From Aphrocallistes beatrix (Eukaryota; Porifera; Hexactinellida; Sceptrulophora; Aphrocallistidae): a stretch of 64,000 bases of DNA. The position numbers were made by a program, and so were the translations under genes. Positions 43,968 through 54,770 of this stretch are shown in pieces; the first letter of the stretch is position 1, and the number at the start of each line of letters is the position of its first letter. The stretch is from positions 2,914,001 to 2,978,000 of the forward strand of contig OY725496.1 of the NCBI GenBank assembly GCA_963281255.1, in the 5' to 3' direction. The notes beneath the pieces were generated by a model. It was not told where the DNA came from, searched no databases, and saw nothing but the letters and a program-made list of their open reading frames with translations.

Positions 43968-44099
43968 TCTGTAAGAACACAGCGAGTTGACTGGCATTCA
44001 TTTCCAAGGTATGTTTGAAGGTTTTATTCAACAGGAGGCAGGCTTTACTAAACTCTAGAACACAAAATTTTCTGAGTGTGATCGAAGAGGATTAACCCC

Positions 44100-44400
44100 C
44101 CGGATCCGGTCCCCATCTCAATTGGTCACTGCCTTCTTGAATGATCTGTCCTGTCCCGTTCCAACTGTTTTTCTTCATATTCTCAGAATCATCAATTTGT
44201 TCAAATATAAATCTCGTCTGACTACTGGAACAGGTTCACAATTTACACGATCTAGGGACTCTACATCCGGAAAGAGAACAGTGGATATCGTGAAAATAGA
44301 TGGTAAAACAGCTAATAATAAATCAAAAGATATAATTATAAGTCAAAAAGGTGTAGGGAACTGTTTTTTGTGGACTAGGGTAAAATATTTATGAATTAAA
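44100..44400 (+). other. Open stretch of uncertain meaning
   Basis: A 90-codon frame (44122-44394) with SRDSTSGKRTVDIVKIDGKT is polar and Lys/Ser-rich towards its end. No family is recognised and no splice pattern supports it. Confidence 0.15.
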
Positions 44401-44475
44401 TAATCAAATATTAAACAAAAGGTTGGTAGAAGGTCTGTGGAGCTTATACTTACCATGCTAATTTCATCATACATA

Positions 44476-45650
44476 CAGGGTGGCTTTTAAGTTCTGTTAC
44501 AAGCTTCATTAGGTATAAAATTTGTTATACTCAAACGATCTTAGTTATTATGGTCCTTAGAGATTGTAACTCGAATATTTTCAATGATTTTAAAAGATTT
44601 TTCGATTCTATGACTTAGAAATGTGTTTTGTATGGTGAGTTTTGAGAGAAAAAAATGTGTCCTGGCACGCAGCGAAAATCGTGAATCAGGGCCCACTGCT
44701 TTTCAAGTTATCTTCCCAGAGTCTTCAAATTCTAGGAAAAATTAGCTCACACATTTTCTTCGAATACTCTAAATTTGTAGAGATATAAGATGTTCAGATC
44801 AGTGAATTTTGAGGACCAATTGGATCAGTTTTTTTGTGATGTTAAAAAATTTGCCATTTTGGGGAATTTTGCAAAATGTACCTAATTTGAACTGCGAATG
44901 AATAACTTTTCTCGTTTCTGATAATCAATTCAGTGGATTTATGAAATATTTCTATGGCGAATGAAAGGTACCTGGTGCTAAATCGTCATGGGACATCGAT
45001 TATGAAGACATTTTTTACAGAAGCAGTGGGCCCTGATTCGCGATTTTCGCTGCGTGCCAGGGGCCTTATTCACTAAGAGGCCTTATTCACTAAAACTTAA
45101 GATTTGCTTAACTTTATATAACTTTATATAGTGGAAATTTTGAAGAGTTGCATTACGATTTGAGTAAATAGATGTTCAATGATACCAATAGAAATATAAA
45201 CTACCTAAATACTGGAAATATTCCAAGTCACTCTCGAAATATTCGTGATGTCATACTTAAGTATTATGACGTCATACTTAACTTAAAATATTACGTAACT
45301 TTCTGAAAAGTTTAACAAATGAGTCAAAATTTGTCAAGCATTTCAATTGTACCACTTAGAATTAATAGAGTATGCAATCTATTCGAATTCTTTAAAAATC
45401 TCTTCTAATTTTGAAGATTCAAAAGTTAAGCAAATCTTAAGTTTTCTTAGTGAATAAGGCCCCAGGACACATTTTTTTTCTCAAAACTCACCATACAAAA
45501 CACATTTCTAAGTCATAGAATCGAAAAATCTTTTAAAATCATTGAAAATATTCGAATTACACTCTCTAAGGACCATAATAACTAAGATCGTTTGAGTATA
45601 AAAAATTTTATACTTAATGAAGCTTGTAACAGAACTTAAAAGCCACCCTG
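44476..45650. mobile_element. Mariner-type palindromic MITE M, copy 1, with nested MITE
   Basis: Ends CAGGGTGGCTTTTAAGTTCT and its complement are flanked by TA. The arms are long inverted repeats (44476-44700 and 45030-45650) that include AATGTGTCCTGGCACGCAGC. A second MITE (45061-45462) is inserted in the right arm; the uninterrupted reading is seen in copy 2 at 49962. Confidence 0.93.
45061..45462. mobile_element. MITE with GGGCCTTATTCACTAAG inverted ends, copy 2
   Basis: Same family as 20155-20531. The flanks are CAG on both sides. Comparison with the uninterrupted sister arm (GTGCCAGGACACAT) proves a 3-bp CAG target duplication. Near the left end the terminal sequence AAGAGGCCTTATTCACTAA is partly duplicated. 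Confidence 0.93.
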
Positions 45651-45665
45651 TATATTTAAAATTTC

Positions 45666-45775
45666 TATTCGCATGCGCATAAGCTACTATTCGCATGCGA
45701 ATAAACTACTATTCGCATGCGATTAAGCTACTATTCGCATGCGAATATGCTATTATTCGCATATGCAAATAAGTT
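45666..45775. repeat. Tandem palindromes ATTCGCATGCGAAT
   Basis: Five units of about 24 bp, each built on TATTCGCATGCGAATA, which is its own complement. The same palindrome occurs in the arms of the foldback at 58051-58760. Confidence 0.9.
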
Positions 45776-45994
45776 GCAATTACGAATCAGATTCAAGGAC
45801 ACGAAAAATAGACACCTCCACAGGTCCGGATCACCCAATAGGCTAAGTAGGCTGCAGCCTAGGGGCCCCTGGGTTCTGGGGGCCCCGAAAAATATGATCA
45901 TCGTAATTTTTTTATTGTAATTGATTCAATTTAGATCAATCAAAGTGATAATTATTCTTCCTTTCTTACAATTCCATTAGTTATTTCCTATAAA

Positions 45995-46208
45995 CTAGAC
46001 TGTCTAGAAAGAATTGATTGTGTAAAGATGACTACTGACAATGACTATCTTTCCTGCTTGAAGGTATAGTTCCAATAATGTTACTTAACATTCACATCAG
46101 AAAAATGTGTTGGTAACATTATTGGAACTATATCTTCAAGCAGGAAAGACAGTCCTTGTCCAGTAGTCTTATCCTTACACAAAATCAATTCTCTCTATAC
46201 TGTCTAGT
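45995..46208. mobile_element. Palindromic MITE of about 210 bp
   Basis: Arms starting CTAGACTGTCTAGA and including CTTTCCTGCTTGAAGGTATA are mirrored on the right with CAAGCAGGAAAGACAG and ACTGTCTAG. No target duplication was established. Upstream at 45818 lies a lone hAT-like end with GGGGCCCC. Confidence 0.65.
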
Positions 46209-46443
46209 GTTGCTGGATTACATTACCTATTGGGAAAGATGCTCAAATTTGGATAGATTAAAAATGAAATACCTCCAAAAATCGATTAGCAGCCCTATGT
46301 TTTTAATATTTCAAATAAAATATATGGTAATTGAGAATACATTGATGGAGTATCAACCCTAAAAGCGGGATAAAAATGTTGAAAAAATAGCCAGAAGTCA
46401 GTATTCAAAATTTCGGATTTTAGTTAACTTTGATGAGGTAGTC

Positions 46444-46805
46444 CTGTTGCGTGGTATTCTGAGGCACCGTGGTATTTTGAGGCACTAGTCAAATTAACCA
46501 TGGATATTCAACTTGCGTGGTATTCTGAGGTACCGTGGTATTCTGAGGCAACACCAACCTGTGATCATGATGCGATCATTTACATAGTTCTAATTTAGAC
46601 AATGACTTTCCATTTGAGTAGTGATACTTGTATGTTTTCCCTGCTCTAAATAGTGTATTGTGCTTCATGACCTGGAATGCTTATTAAATAATATGTTTAT
46701 TCGTCTCATTATTCAGGACATACAATACAAATAGAAAAAAATCTGTGAGTACTGTTGCGTGGTATTTTGAGATATATCGTAGTATTCTGAGATTTTGTTT
46801 CGCTT
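46444..46805. mobile_element. Element W, copy 1, left half up to the scaffold gap
   Basis: Starts CTGTTGCGTGGTATTCTGAG and is almost identical to 47833-48194 (only a few differences over about 360 bp), then runs into the N gap before the palindrome centre. Confidence 0.9.
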
Positions 46806-47005
46806 NNNNNNNNNNNNNNNNNNNNNNNNNNNNNNNNNNNNNNNNNNNNNNNNNNNNNNNNNNNNNNNNNNNNNNNNNNNNNNNNNNNNNNNNNNNNNNN
46901 NNNNNNNNNNNNNNNNNNNNNNNNNNNNNNNNNNNNNNNNNNNNNNNNNNNNNNNNNNNNNNNNNNNNNNNNNNNNNNNNNNNNNNNNNNNNNNNNNNNN
47001 NNNNN
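46806..47005. other. Scaffold gap, 200 N
   Basis: Exactly 200 N, probably a placeholder of unknown true size. It lies where the palindrome of element W should turn back. Confidence 0.98.
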
Positions 47006-47239
47006 AGCCATGGAATTTTTAATGATGTGGCTACTAAATCCGGTCGTATGCCTTTCAGGTGAAAGTAGAAATCGCCTGAGTTGAAGTTTTTCCATTTTCT
47101 CATTGCTTCAAGAAAGTAGATTGCTTTACATTCATCATTGCAAACATCTTCTGGTACATTTAGTGCTTTGTGCAGCTTTTTAATATCTTCTGCAGTCAGA
47201 CTCTCCGTAAGCTTTGTCAAGGCTTCTAGTTCTTCCATC
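47006..47239 (-). CDS. Partial exon with a death-fold (DED-like) domain
   Basis: On the minus strand, after a good acceptor (TTTGTGTCTCCAAAG at about 47253-47240), the frame reads MEELEALTKLTESLTAEDIK, KLHKALNVPEDVC, YFLEAMRKWKNF and GIRPDLVATSLKIPW and then enters the gap. The pattern LT.EDI.KLH..L.VP ... AIYFLE.M ... I.RPDLV resembles death-effector-type six-helix domains, which act in apoptosis or innate immune complexes by homotypic binding. It has no transposon features and is most likely a host exon. The rest of the gene is not found. A different helical domain cannot be excluded. Confidence 0.5.
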
Positions 47240-47359
47240 CTTTGGAGACACAAATAATTAAGATACTAGGATTAAAACAGGGTTTAGAGAATAATTATAA
47301 TTTTGATTAAAATATTTTGTAGAATTATAAGTTTTCTAATAGTTGAATCATAGCCTACT

Positions 47360-47560
47360 CTAATAAGTCCTGAGGAGACGCGTCGTTAGTCCTACTCCAC
47401 ATGTAGACGTTAGTTCTAATTCTGACTTGTAGACGTTAGTCCTACTCCTAAATTGGCATTAGTCCTACTATTTTCAGATGTAGGCGTTAGTCCTACCCCT
47501 AAGATTGGCATTAGTCCTACTTTTTTTCAGATGTAGGCGTTAGTCCTACTCCCACAATTG
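47360..47560. repeat. GTTAGTCCTACT tandem repeat
   Basis: Six or more degenerate units with the cores GTAGACGTTAGTCCTACTCC and TTGGCATTAGTCCTACT, alternating. It looks like one arm of a foldback of the type seen at 36458-37077; the opposite arm was not found. Confidence 0.75.
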
Positions 47561-47830
47561 TCCAGCATTTCAATGAGATATATATGTAAGAAGAAAGCGA
47601 AGAGCAGCATTTTGAGTTGAGAATATTAGCCAAATACTGTGAAGAGGCATTTATGAATGAAGAGGTGGTTAAGTGGCATTTTAAGTGAGTGACAATGAAT
47701 AACAGGGATAAATGGTACCTTTTGGTGAGGATCAATTGAAATAGTAAGATTTGCGCAGCATTTTGGATGAGATATGTAAAGGAGAAGCGGAATGCAGCAT
47801 TTTAGAACGGAATTTTAGTAGTAGAATAGA

Positions 47831-48866
47831 ACTGTTGCGTGGTATTCTGAGGCACCGTGGTATTTTGAGGCACTAGTCAAATTAACCATGGATATTCAAC
47901 TTGCGTGGTATTCTGAGGTACCGTGGTATTCTGAGGCAACACCAACCTGTGATCATGATGCGATCATTTACATAGTTCTAATTTAGACAATGACTTTCCA
48001 TTTGAGTAGTGATACTTGTATGTTTTCCCTGCTCTAAATAGTGTATTGTGCTTCATGACCTGGAATGCTTATTAAATAATATGTTTATTCGTCTCATTAT
48101 TCAGGACATACAATACAAATAGAAAAAAATTTGTGAGTACTGTTGCGTGGTATTTTGAGATATATCGTAGCATTCTGAGATTTTGTTTCGCTTACTCAAA
48201 TGGCATTGTGGTTCAATCGGTTTCATCGTGACCTGATAACCACCGCCACCAAATTGTGGAACATGACACAATTTGATGGCATGAATGAAACATATACTTT
48301 ATCCATGGTCCATATGGGGTTCTACCATAGTAAATTGTGTCGCGTGCCATCAAATTGTGTCATGTTCCACAATTTGGTGGCGGTGGTTATCAGGTTACGA
48401 TGAAACCGATTGAACCACAAGGCCATTTGAGTAAGCGAAACAAAATCTCAGAATACTACGATATATCTCAAAATACCACGCAACAGTACTCACAGATTTT
48501 TTTCTATTTGTATTGTATGTCCTGAATAATGAGACGAATAAACATATTATTTAATAAGCATTCCAGGTCATGAAGCACAATACACTATTTAGAGCAGGGA
48601 AAACATACAAGTATCACTACTCAAATGGAAAGTCATTGTCTAAATTAGAACTATGTAAATGATCGCATCATGATCACAGGTTGGTGTTGCCTCAGAATAC
48701 CACGGTACCTCAGAATACCACGCAAGTTGAATATCCATGGTTAATTTGACTAGTGCCTCAAAATACCACGGTGCCTCAGAATACCACGCCACGCAAGTTG
48801 AATATCCATGGTTAATTTGACTAGTGCCTCAAAATACCACGGTGCCTCAGAATACCACGCAACAGT
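47831..48866. mobile_element. Palindromic element W, copy 2 (1.04 kb)
   Basis: Ends ACTGTTGCGTGGTATTCTGA and its complement; arms of about 450 bp fold back around 48310. Near the centre, CACCAAATTGTGGAACATGA and its complement mark the inner stem. The right end contains an extra copy of the terminal 75 bp (48788-48862). No open frame looks real. Element superfamily unknown. Confidence 0.85.
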
Positions 48867-49555
48867 CCTAAGGGTAAACGGAAATTTCGTCCCCTGGAAA
48901 TTTCGTCCCCGGAAATTTCGTCGTCCCTTGTTATTCGGCTTATATTCATTCATGAGGATAAATAAGGTTTAATTACGTAATAATGAAATAGGTATGTGAG
49001 GAAGTAGTCAAAAATCAAAATTGTATGTGATTCCCCTAAGATATGTTGTTATATCCCGATTCTCATAATCTCCAACAAGTAACAGTATACGCTCATCTCG
49101 TTCAATCGACTTCTTGCTACGTACTATTCTTTCACCAGACTCCCACTTTATCAGTTTGGCCTCTTGTAGCGACTGTTCTCGTTGCTTTTGTTTTTTTGTT
49201 GTTTTTTTGGCCCCCTAATTTCTACCCAGTCTATAGGTCCATAAACCCATGATCCGGCCCTGCACCTCCAGAATGGTTCCCCCCGGTCCATATATTTCGT
49301 AATATTAGGACCTCCTTGGAACTATTATTTCAGTGTTATCCTCTGATGGAATGTAGGGGTGACCGCTATAGAAAAATTTGATCAATAGAAGAATGTACAA
49401 TCGGGATGTCCTGCCAAGAACGGGACGGGTGGCGTGTATGGAAGGGATAATATTATTAGTTGTCATTAGTACAGTAAACAAATGCTCTCTGTGACTAATA
49501 GTGACTCTAGTCATGATATACGTCAGGGCCGTAGATTCGGGGTGAGGATTGGTAG
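48867..49555. other. Spacer with fragments of other repeats
   Basis: At 48890-48935 is one end of foldback family F (GGAAATTTCGTCCCC repeated three times). From 49525 begins a repeat starting CAGGGCCGTAGATTCGG that also occurs at 57831. No gene is seen. Confidence 0.45.
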
Positions 49556-49766
49556 CAGGCTTTCATCTAGGCGTACTGGGCGCGCCTAGAGGCGCGTATT
49601 TGATCCCATGGATCATAATTAGGCGTATGATTTTTTGAGGCTAGGCGCGCGGCATACTCCTACTTAGGCGCGCGGCATAAAACATATATAAAAATGAGTC
49701 TAGGCGCGTAGAAAAATCGTGGCGTCCATTTAGGCGTATGAATTTGGAAAGCTGGATGAAACCCTG
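49556..49766. mobile_element. hAT-like MITE with TAGGCGCGCGGC words
   Basis: Ends CAGGCTTTCATC and GATGAAACCCTG are inverted; TTGGTAG flanks both sides. It interrupts a repeat whose uninterrupted version is at 57831-57985, which confirms the insertion. Confidence 0.75.
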
Positions 49767-49961
49767 TTGGTAGGGTCTTTGGGATAGACTCGGGATTGGT
49801 GGGGCCATTCTGGACAAATCGTATTAATGCCTAATAGAAGATAATACCATGGGCAGAGGCGGCGCTAGCAGAATGCGACAGGGTAGGCATCAGTGAGGCA
49901 TCCAGGGCTGGATTAACTGCCTAGTAGGCCTGGAGCTGAATAATTTTAATGGGCCTATATA

Positions 49962-50734
49962 CAGGGTGACCCATAAGTTCTGTTACAAGCTTCATTAGGT
50001 ATAAAATTTCTTATACTCAAACGATCTTAGTTATTATGGTCCTTAGAGATTGTAATTCGAATATCCTTAATGATTTTAAAAGATTTTTCGATTCTATGAC
50101 TTAGAAATGTGTTTTGTATGGTGAGTTTTGAGAAAAAAAAATGTGTCCTGGACCGCAGCGAAAATCGTGAATCAGGCCCCACTGCTTTTCAAGTTATCTT
50201 CCCAGAGTCTTCAAATTCTAGGAAAAATTAGCTCACACATTTCCCTCGCGAACTCTAAATTTGTAGAGATATAAGATGTTCAGATCAGTGCATTTTGAAG
50301 ACCATTTGGATCATATTTTTCTGTGATGTGAAAAAAAGTGCCATTTTGGGGAATTTTGCAAAATGTACCTAATTTGAACTGCGACTGAATAACTTTATCT
50401 CGTTTCTGATAACGAATTCAGTGGATTTATGAAATCTTTTTATGGCGAAGAAAGGTACCTGGTGCTAAATCGTCATGGGACATCGATTATGAAGACATTT
50501 TTTACAGAAGCAGTGGGGCCTGATTCACGATTTTCGCTGCGGTCCAGGACACATTTTTTTTCTCTCAAAACTCACTATACAAAACACATTTCTAAGTCAT
50601 AGAATCGAAAAATCTTTTAAAATCATTGAGGATATTCGAATTACAATCTCTAAGGACCATAATAACTAAGATCGTTTGAGTACAAGAAATTTTATACCTA
50701 ATGAAGCTTGTAACAGAACTTATGGGTCACCCTG
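49962..50734. mobile_element. Mariner-type palindromic MITE M, copy 2 (uninterrupted)
   Basis: Ends CAGGGTGACCCATAAGTTCT and complement, flanked by TA. Arms meet around 50350. It is the uninterrupted counterpart of 44476-45650 and is itself nested inside the hAT element. Confidence 0.95.
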
Positions 50735-50803
50735 TACTTGACAATTCTATACACGACGAAACATATTTTATTTATTCGGTTTATTTATTCGGTTTTTTGT
50801 AGA

Positions 50804-51480
50804 TTATAAAGCTACTTTACGTGTTTTTTTACTTGCGAAATCTTTAATAGTAGACTCCACATCGATTTCTTGCAAAAGTTCATTTTCTATGCACAGTAGA
50901 GAAATTACATCCACTCAATGTTGACAAAGAACGTTCCCCACAACAGTTAGTGACCATTAAAGATAAATATATACGTAGTGTGATTAATATATTCGGGAAG
51001 GCTGTGTCTAGTGCATTACTAGTAATCAACTTGAGCATTTGGATTTCTTTATTCTGGTTTATGTATTCAGTATTATAAGAAATATATATATCTGTTCAAG
51101 AGAGCAGCAAACTGGACAATTTCATCTACAAAGACAGGCTCAAGGTCATCTGAGTATATATTTATTAAATCATTGCTTTGTCACCCATCAGATTAGAGAC
51201 TATAGAATCAAGTTGTGATAAAAATCCAAATCTGACTCGGATCATATAATATGCCCCTAATCTCTGACTCAAAGCTGCCACTAGTTTATCAACAAATGGA
51301 AGGAAACTTTCTACCATAAATTCATTTGATGGAGAATGTTGGACATCTGTATGTACATTCGTGTATATTCCTGCATTTTCATTTGGGGGATTTCGTAGAG
51401 CAAAATCGGTCATTTTTCTGGTACTTTCTAAAAGTTCCTGTTGTTTTCTTTCTTCTTGAGCCTTAGACTTTGCTTTGTCC
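50804..51480 (-). pseudogene. hAT transposase C-terminal part, relic
   Basis: The minus strand reads VESFLPFVDKLVAALSQRLG (51165-51413 frame), then in another frame ERSLSTLSG, and finally IENELLQEIDVESTIKDFAS and KKTRKVAL before the stop at 50804. ERS.S.L ... IE.EL...ID...I.DFA..K.RK is the typical end of hAT transposases that carry a TTF-type zinc finger. Several frameshifts are present. Confidence 0.8.
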
Positions 51481-52102
51481 CAGCCACCGATATTTTTTCA
51501 TCTTTACTTTTTCTCGTTATATCAAAAATGAAATAATAAGGAAAGTCGAAACTGCATATAAAGTAATGAATTAAATTATAAATACAAAGTATGCTGGTTG
51601 ATATTAATAAGAAAGACGTAGTCTAATAGAAGAAAACATGAAGTAATGATTACTGACAAAAATTAATCTCACAATGAAAACCTAAATTATTGTTTAGTCA
51701 AAAATTAATTAGACCCGCGTAAAGTTATAAGTACATCCACATAAATAATTGCCATTTACAATGAAGTAGTCAACTTAACGTATTGAGAAATTGCCATAGG
51801 TCTACCTGAAGCCTGCATATGAAATTCAGGTGCTTTTAGTACCCAAACAAAACCAACTCTTGGCTAAGCCTTCGGGGCCTATGGCGCAACGTGGTGGGCC
51901 TATCTTGAAGATGCAGCCCCGCCCTTATCTGGCCCTGGAGGAATCGAATCTGACTGGGTGTGCAACTGAAAACTCATCAAAGTACAAATTTAAGCATACT
52001 TTCAGATCCCAACACTATTTTGTTCTCCCACGACTATTTATCACCTTGAGCTTTATAAATCAAATACAGCAGTGTGATAATTATCATTTCCATAACTCAT
52101 AC

Positions 52103-52272
52103 AGTCGACTCTCGTTAATACGTACACCAAGGGACCATCAAAATATGTACGTCTTATCCGTATTTCGTACTAACCAAAGTATTTTGTATGTACTTTAGTA
52201 TGTAGGGGATTTAAAAAGTGTACTTCTTATCCAGAGTTACGTCTTATCCGTGTTCGTACTAACGAGAGTCTA
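52103..52272. mobile_element. Pogo-type MITE (170 bp)
   Basis: Ends CAGTCGACTCTCGTTAATACG after TA and CGTACTAACGAGAGTC before TA are inverted; the interior repeats CGTCTTATCCGT words. Confidence 0.8.
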
Positions 52273-53137
52273 ATGTATTATAAATCGTGTAGTCTACTGT
52301 TCAATGAATATAATAAGTTTTAATTAATTGTATAGTATAATCAATGTTATTGTTGTTGTTGATGTTTGATGTTTCGATCTAAATGTTCAAGGGAAGGCGA
52401 AGAGAAGACGAACTCGGTATGCTCGACTAGTAGAGAGTCTCCGAACATTCAGATGGTTGCACTCTCTACTGCAACCTCTGGGCCTAAGCCTCTAGCAGGG
52501 CCTTCTGACATCAGTCAAAACGCGAATGCAAGATCCACACAGCTCAAACTAACTAACTATCTCAAAACGCCCAGGGCCGTTCGTTTGTGTTCAGCTAGTT
52601 TTCGGAACATAAGTGCAGAATATTCACAAAAGGAAAATGCCGTGTACTGTTTTTCTTGTCGGTTTTTCTCTCGCCGCTCTGACATTCGAATCACTCCATT
52701 TGCATCTGCATCAGGGTTCAAAAACTTGAAGGATGCGCCCATCCGAATGCCAGAGCACAGTGCGTCTGAAAGACACAAATAATCAGTTACTGCTTGGGCG
52801 GAGTTCTTGAGGATGCAGGAAAATAATCCCAGTATCGCTCAAATGCTAAATGCCAACCATGCTAAACATATTCAAGAGAATCGGCACTATCTAACAGCTA
52901 TTCTGAAATCTGTACTTCTTTGCTGCCACCAAGGCATCGCCTTTTGTGGACACCGTGAGGATCTAACTAATACCAAGGCAAACCCTGGCAATTTCCTTGC
53001 AGTTTTTGGGAATTTTGTCAGAATATGATAATATTGTGCCTTCTCGACTGCTGGGCATGTATGGTATGGGCAGCAAGAATCCATTCAATGCAAAGTACAA
53101 ATCGCACTCAATTCAGAATGAGCTGATCTCCATAGCG

Positions 53138-53313
53138 CAGGCCCGGATTATCCATGAGGCAATGGAGGCAGTTGCCTCCGGCCCCCGATTTTTACCGGCC
53201 CTGAAAACTGGCATCATTGATCGTCCTGAGGGAAATATTACTCAATATTATTACTCAAGGAGCCCCAATTTTATTAATTGCCTCCACCCCAAGTGCTCCT
53301 TAATCCGGGCCTG
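53138..53313. mobile_element. hAT MITE (176 bp), first insertion in the transposase pseudogene
   Basis: Ends CAGGCCCGGATTATCC and TTAATCCGGGCCTG, flanked by the exact 8-bp duplication CCATAGCG (53130-53137, 53314-53321). Confidence 0.95.
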
Positions 53314-53370
53314 CCATAGCGGCAGATATCGTTCTGGAAACAATCTCTGCGGACAGGGGCGTCCAAAGAC

Positions 53371-53904
53371 CAGGGTTGGCAGGTTTTGTCCACTTGGACA
53401 AAACCTAGTGGTTTTAACCAGGTTAAAACCGTCCTGTCCAAAACCTCTTGGGTGGACAAAACTGGACAAAACCTCAAAATTTAATTCATATTCCTCATTA
53501 ACTGGAAGTCTGGAACCATCAGTAAACTATTGTTAGTCTAAAATCACTGTTCGTGTATAGGTTTTGTCCAGGTTTTGTCCAAGTTTTGTCCAGGTTATAT
53601 CCAAGTTGTGTCCAAGTTTTGTCCAGGTTTTGTCCAAGTTTTGTCCAGGTTTTGTCCAAGTGTTGTTCTTGTCTTCCATGATAAATCGAATACAAAATAT
53701 AGTTATGGTAATAAACAGGAGTTAGCAAGAAAATCCATTCATTGTCGTCGCTCTCTTTCCATCCTAAACTGTTTCGTACCTACTGCAATGATTTACAGTT
53801 TCCATTAGGTTTTGTCCAGTTTTGTCCGGTTTTAACCGGTTAAAACCAGGTTTTGTCCACTGCCCTGTCCAAAACCTGTTTTGGACGGACAAAACCCAAC
53901 CCTG
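53371..53904. mobile_element. hAT MITE (534 bp), second insertion, with GGTTTTGTCCAA repeats
   Basis: Ends CAGGGTTGGCAGGTTTTGTC and GACAAAACCCAACCCTG, flanked by exact CCAAAGAC (53363-53370, 53905-53912). A tandem series of GGTTTTGTCCAAGTTTTGTC units fills 53558-53665, and the same 11-bp word recurs in both termini. Confidence 0.95.
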
Positions 53905-54349
53905 CCAAAGACTCATCAGGGAAGTTGTTCTACTGAGTTTTTATGTTCACTACCATGCTCATAGACTCAATCTGGTGGTCGTCGCGGTATGTACTAACGT
54001 GGGACGCGTAACGGATATGTTACATGCTCGATCTTTGCATAAGTTCTTCTCTGCCACTGTTCCCCACGCCAAGTTCATTCATATCAGAAGGAACATTACC
54101 AGGATCCTCACGTCATGGAACTATCAGCTCTAAGTGCAGGGTTACCAGATGTCCTATTTTATAAAGGACAGTCCTGTTTTTGTACAACCCGTCCTGTTTT
54201 TTTATTCTGTCCTTTTTTTGTCCTTTTTATCCTTTTTTGTCTTATTTGCCATTAGTCGGACCCTTCGCTTAACTTTCAACTTGAAATCGTTTTTTCTTAC
54301 TACAATTTTCTGACTATCTTTTTGTAATCTTATTTTTCTTAGCAGAAAC

Positions 54350-54472
54350 ATAGGCGTAGCCAATGGGCCTGCAGAGCCTGCCCGCAGGCCCAGAAAATGT
54401 TTCTGCAGGCCCAGTTAAGACGGACCGTAGCCCCTGGCAGGCCCTTGTCGGCGCCACTGGCTACGCCCCTAT
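54350..54472. mobile_element. Small hAT MITE nested in the third insertion
   Basis: Ends ATAGGCGTAGCCAATGG and CCACTGGCTACGCCCCTAT are inverted; CAGAAA occurs on both sides, suggesting a decayed target duplication. Between them is a GGCCTGC/GCAGGCC-rich core. Confidence 0.7.
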
Positions 54473-54539
54473 CCAGAAATAGCTAATAGTGACGATTTAT
54501 TTGATGAAGTATGTTGTCTTCAACGAATTATTCCGAAAA

Positions 54540-54770
54540 TAACTATGTCATCATTCGAATCATTAAGTCTCGATCAGCGTTGGGCTATTATAACAAAAGA
54601 TAGTTTTCTCTCCATTAGAAAATTGGTGTCTACTATTTTGCTATACCCGCCTCTAATGCTAGTTGTGAGAGAGTATTCAGCTTATCTAAAGTTCAATGGA
54701 GCGATGAGCGAAACAGGTTAGATGTTACTACTATTTGTTCTATCCTTAAAGTTATTCAAAATTTCATTTG
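54540..54770 (+). pseudogene. hAT transposase C-terminus inside the third insertion
   Basis: One plus frame reads PASNASCERVFSLSKVQWSD, then ERNRLDVTTICSILKVI and stop at about 54770. SN...ERVFS......R..L is the hAT dimerisation motif. The element therefore belongs to hAT, distinct in sequence from its host transposase. Confidence 0.8.

Larger units (their letters stand above)
49903..51937 (-). mobile_element. hAT transposon, 2.0 kb, with transposase remnants
   Basis: Ends CAGGGCTGGATTAACTG and CTTATCTGGCCCTG are inverted, flanked by GAGGCATC and GAGGAATC (8 bp, one mismatch). The minus strand holds transposase pieces (50804-51480), and a mariner-type MITE is nested at 49962-50734. It cannot be autonomous. 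Confidence 0.85.

Noticed and set aside
43573..44031. Long minus-strand frames of 139-152 codons
   Set aside because: They only translate the (ATGAG)n tract into an HLISS repeat; a 5-bp period without stop codons gives open frames by itself.
46684..47253. Protein reading through the 200-N gap
   Set aside because: The gap is a placeholder, so the joined frame is meaningless; only the exon at 47006-47239 is kept.
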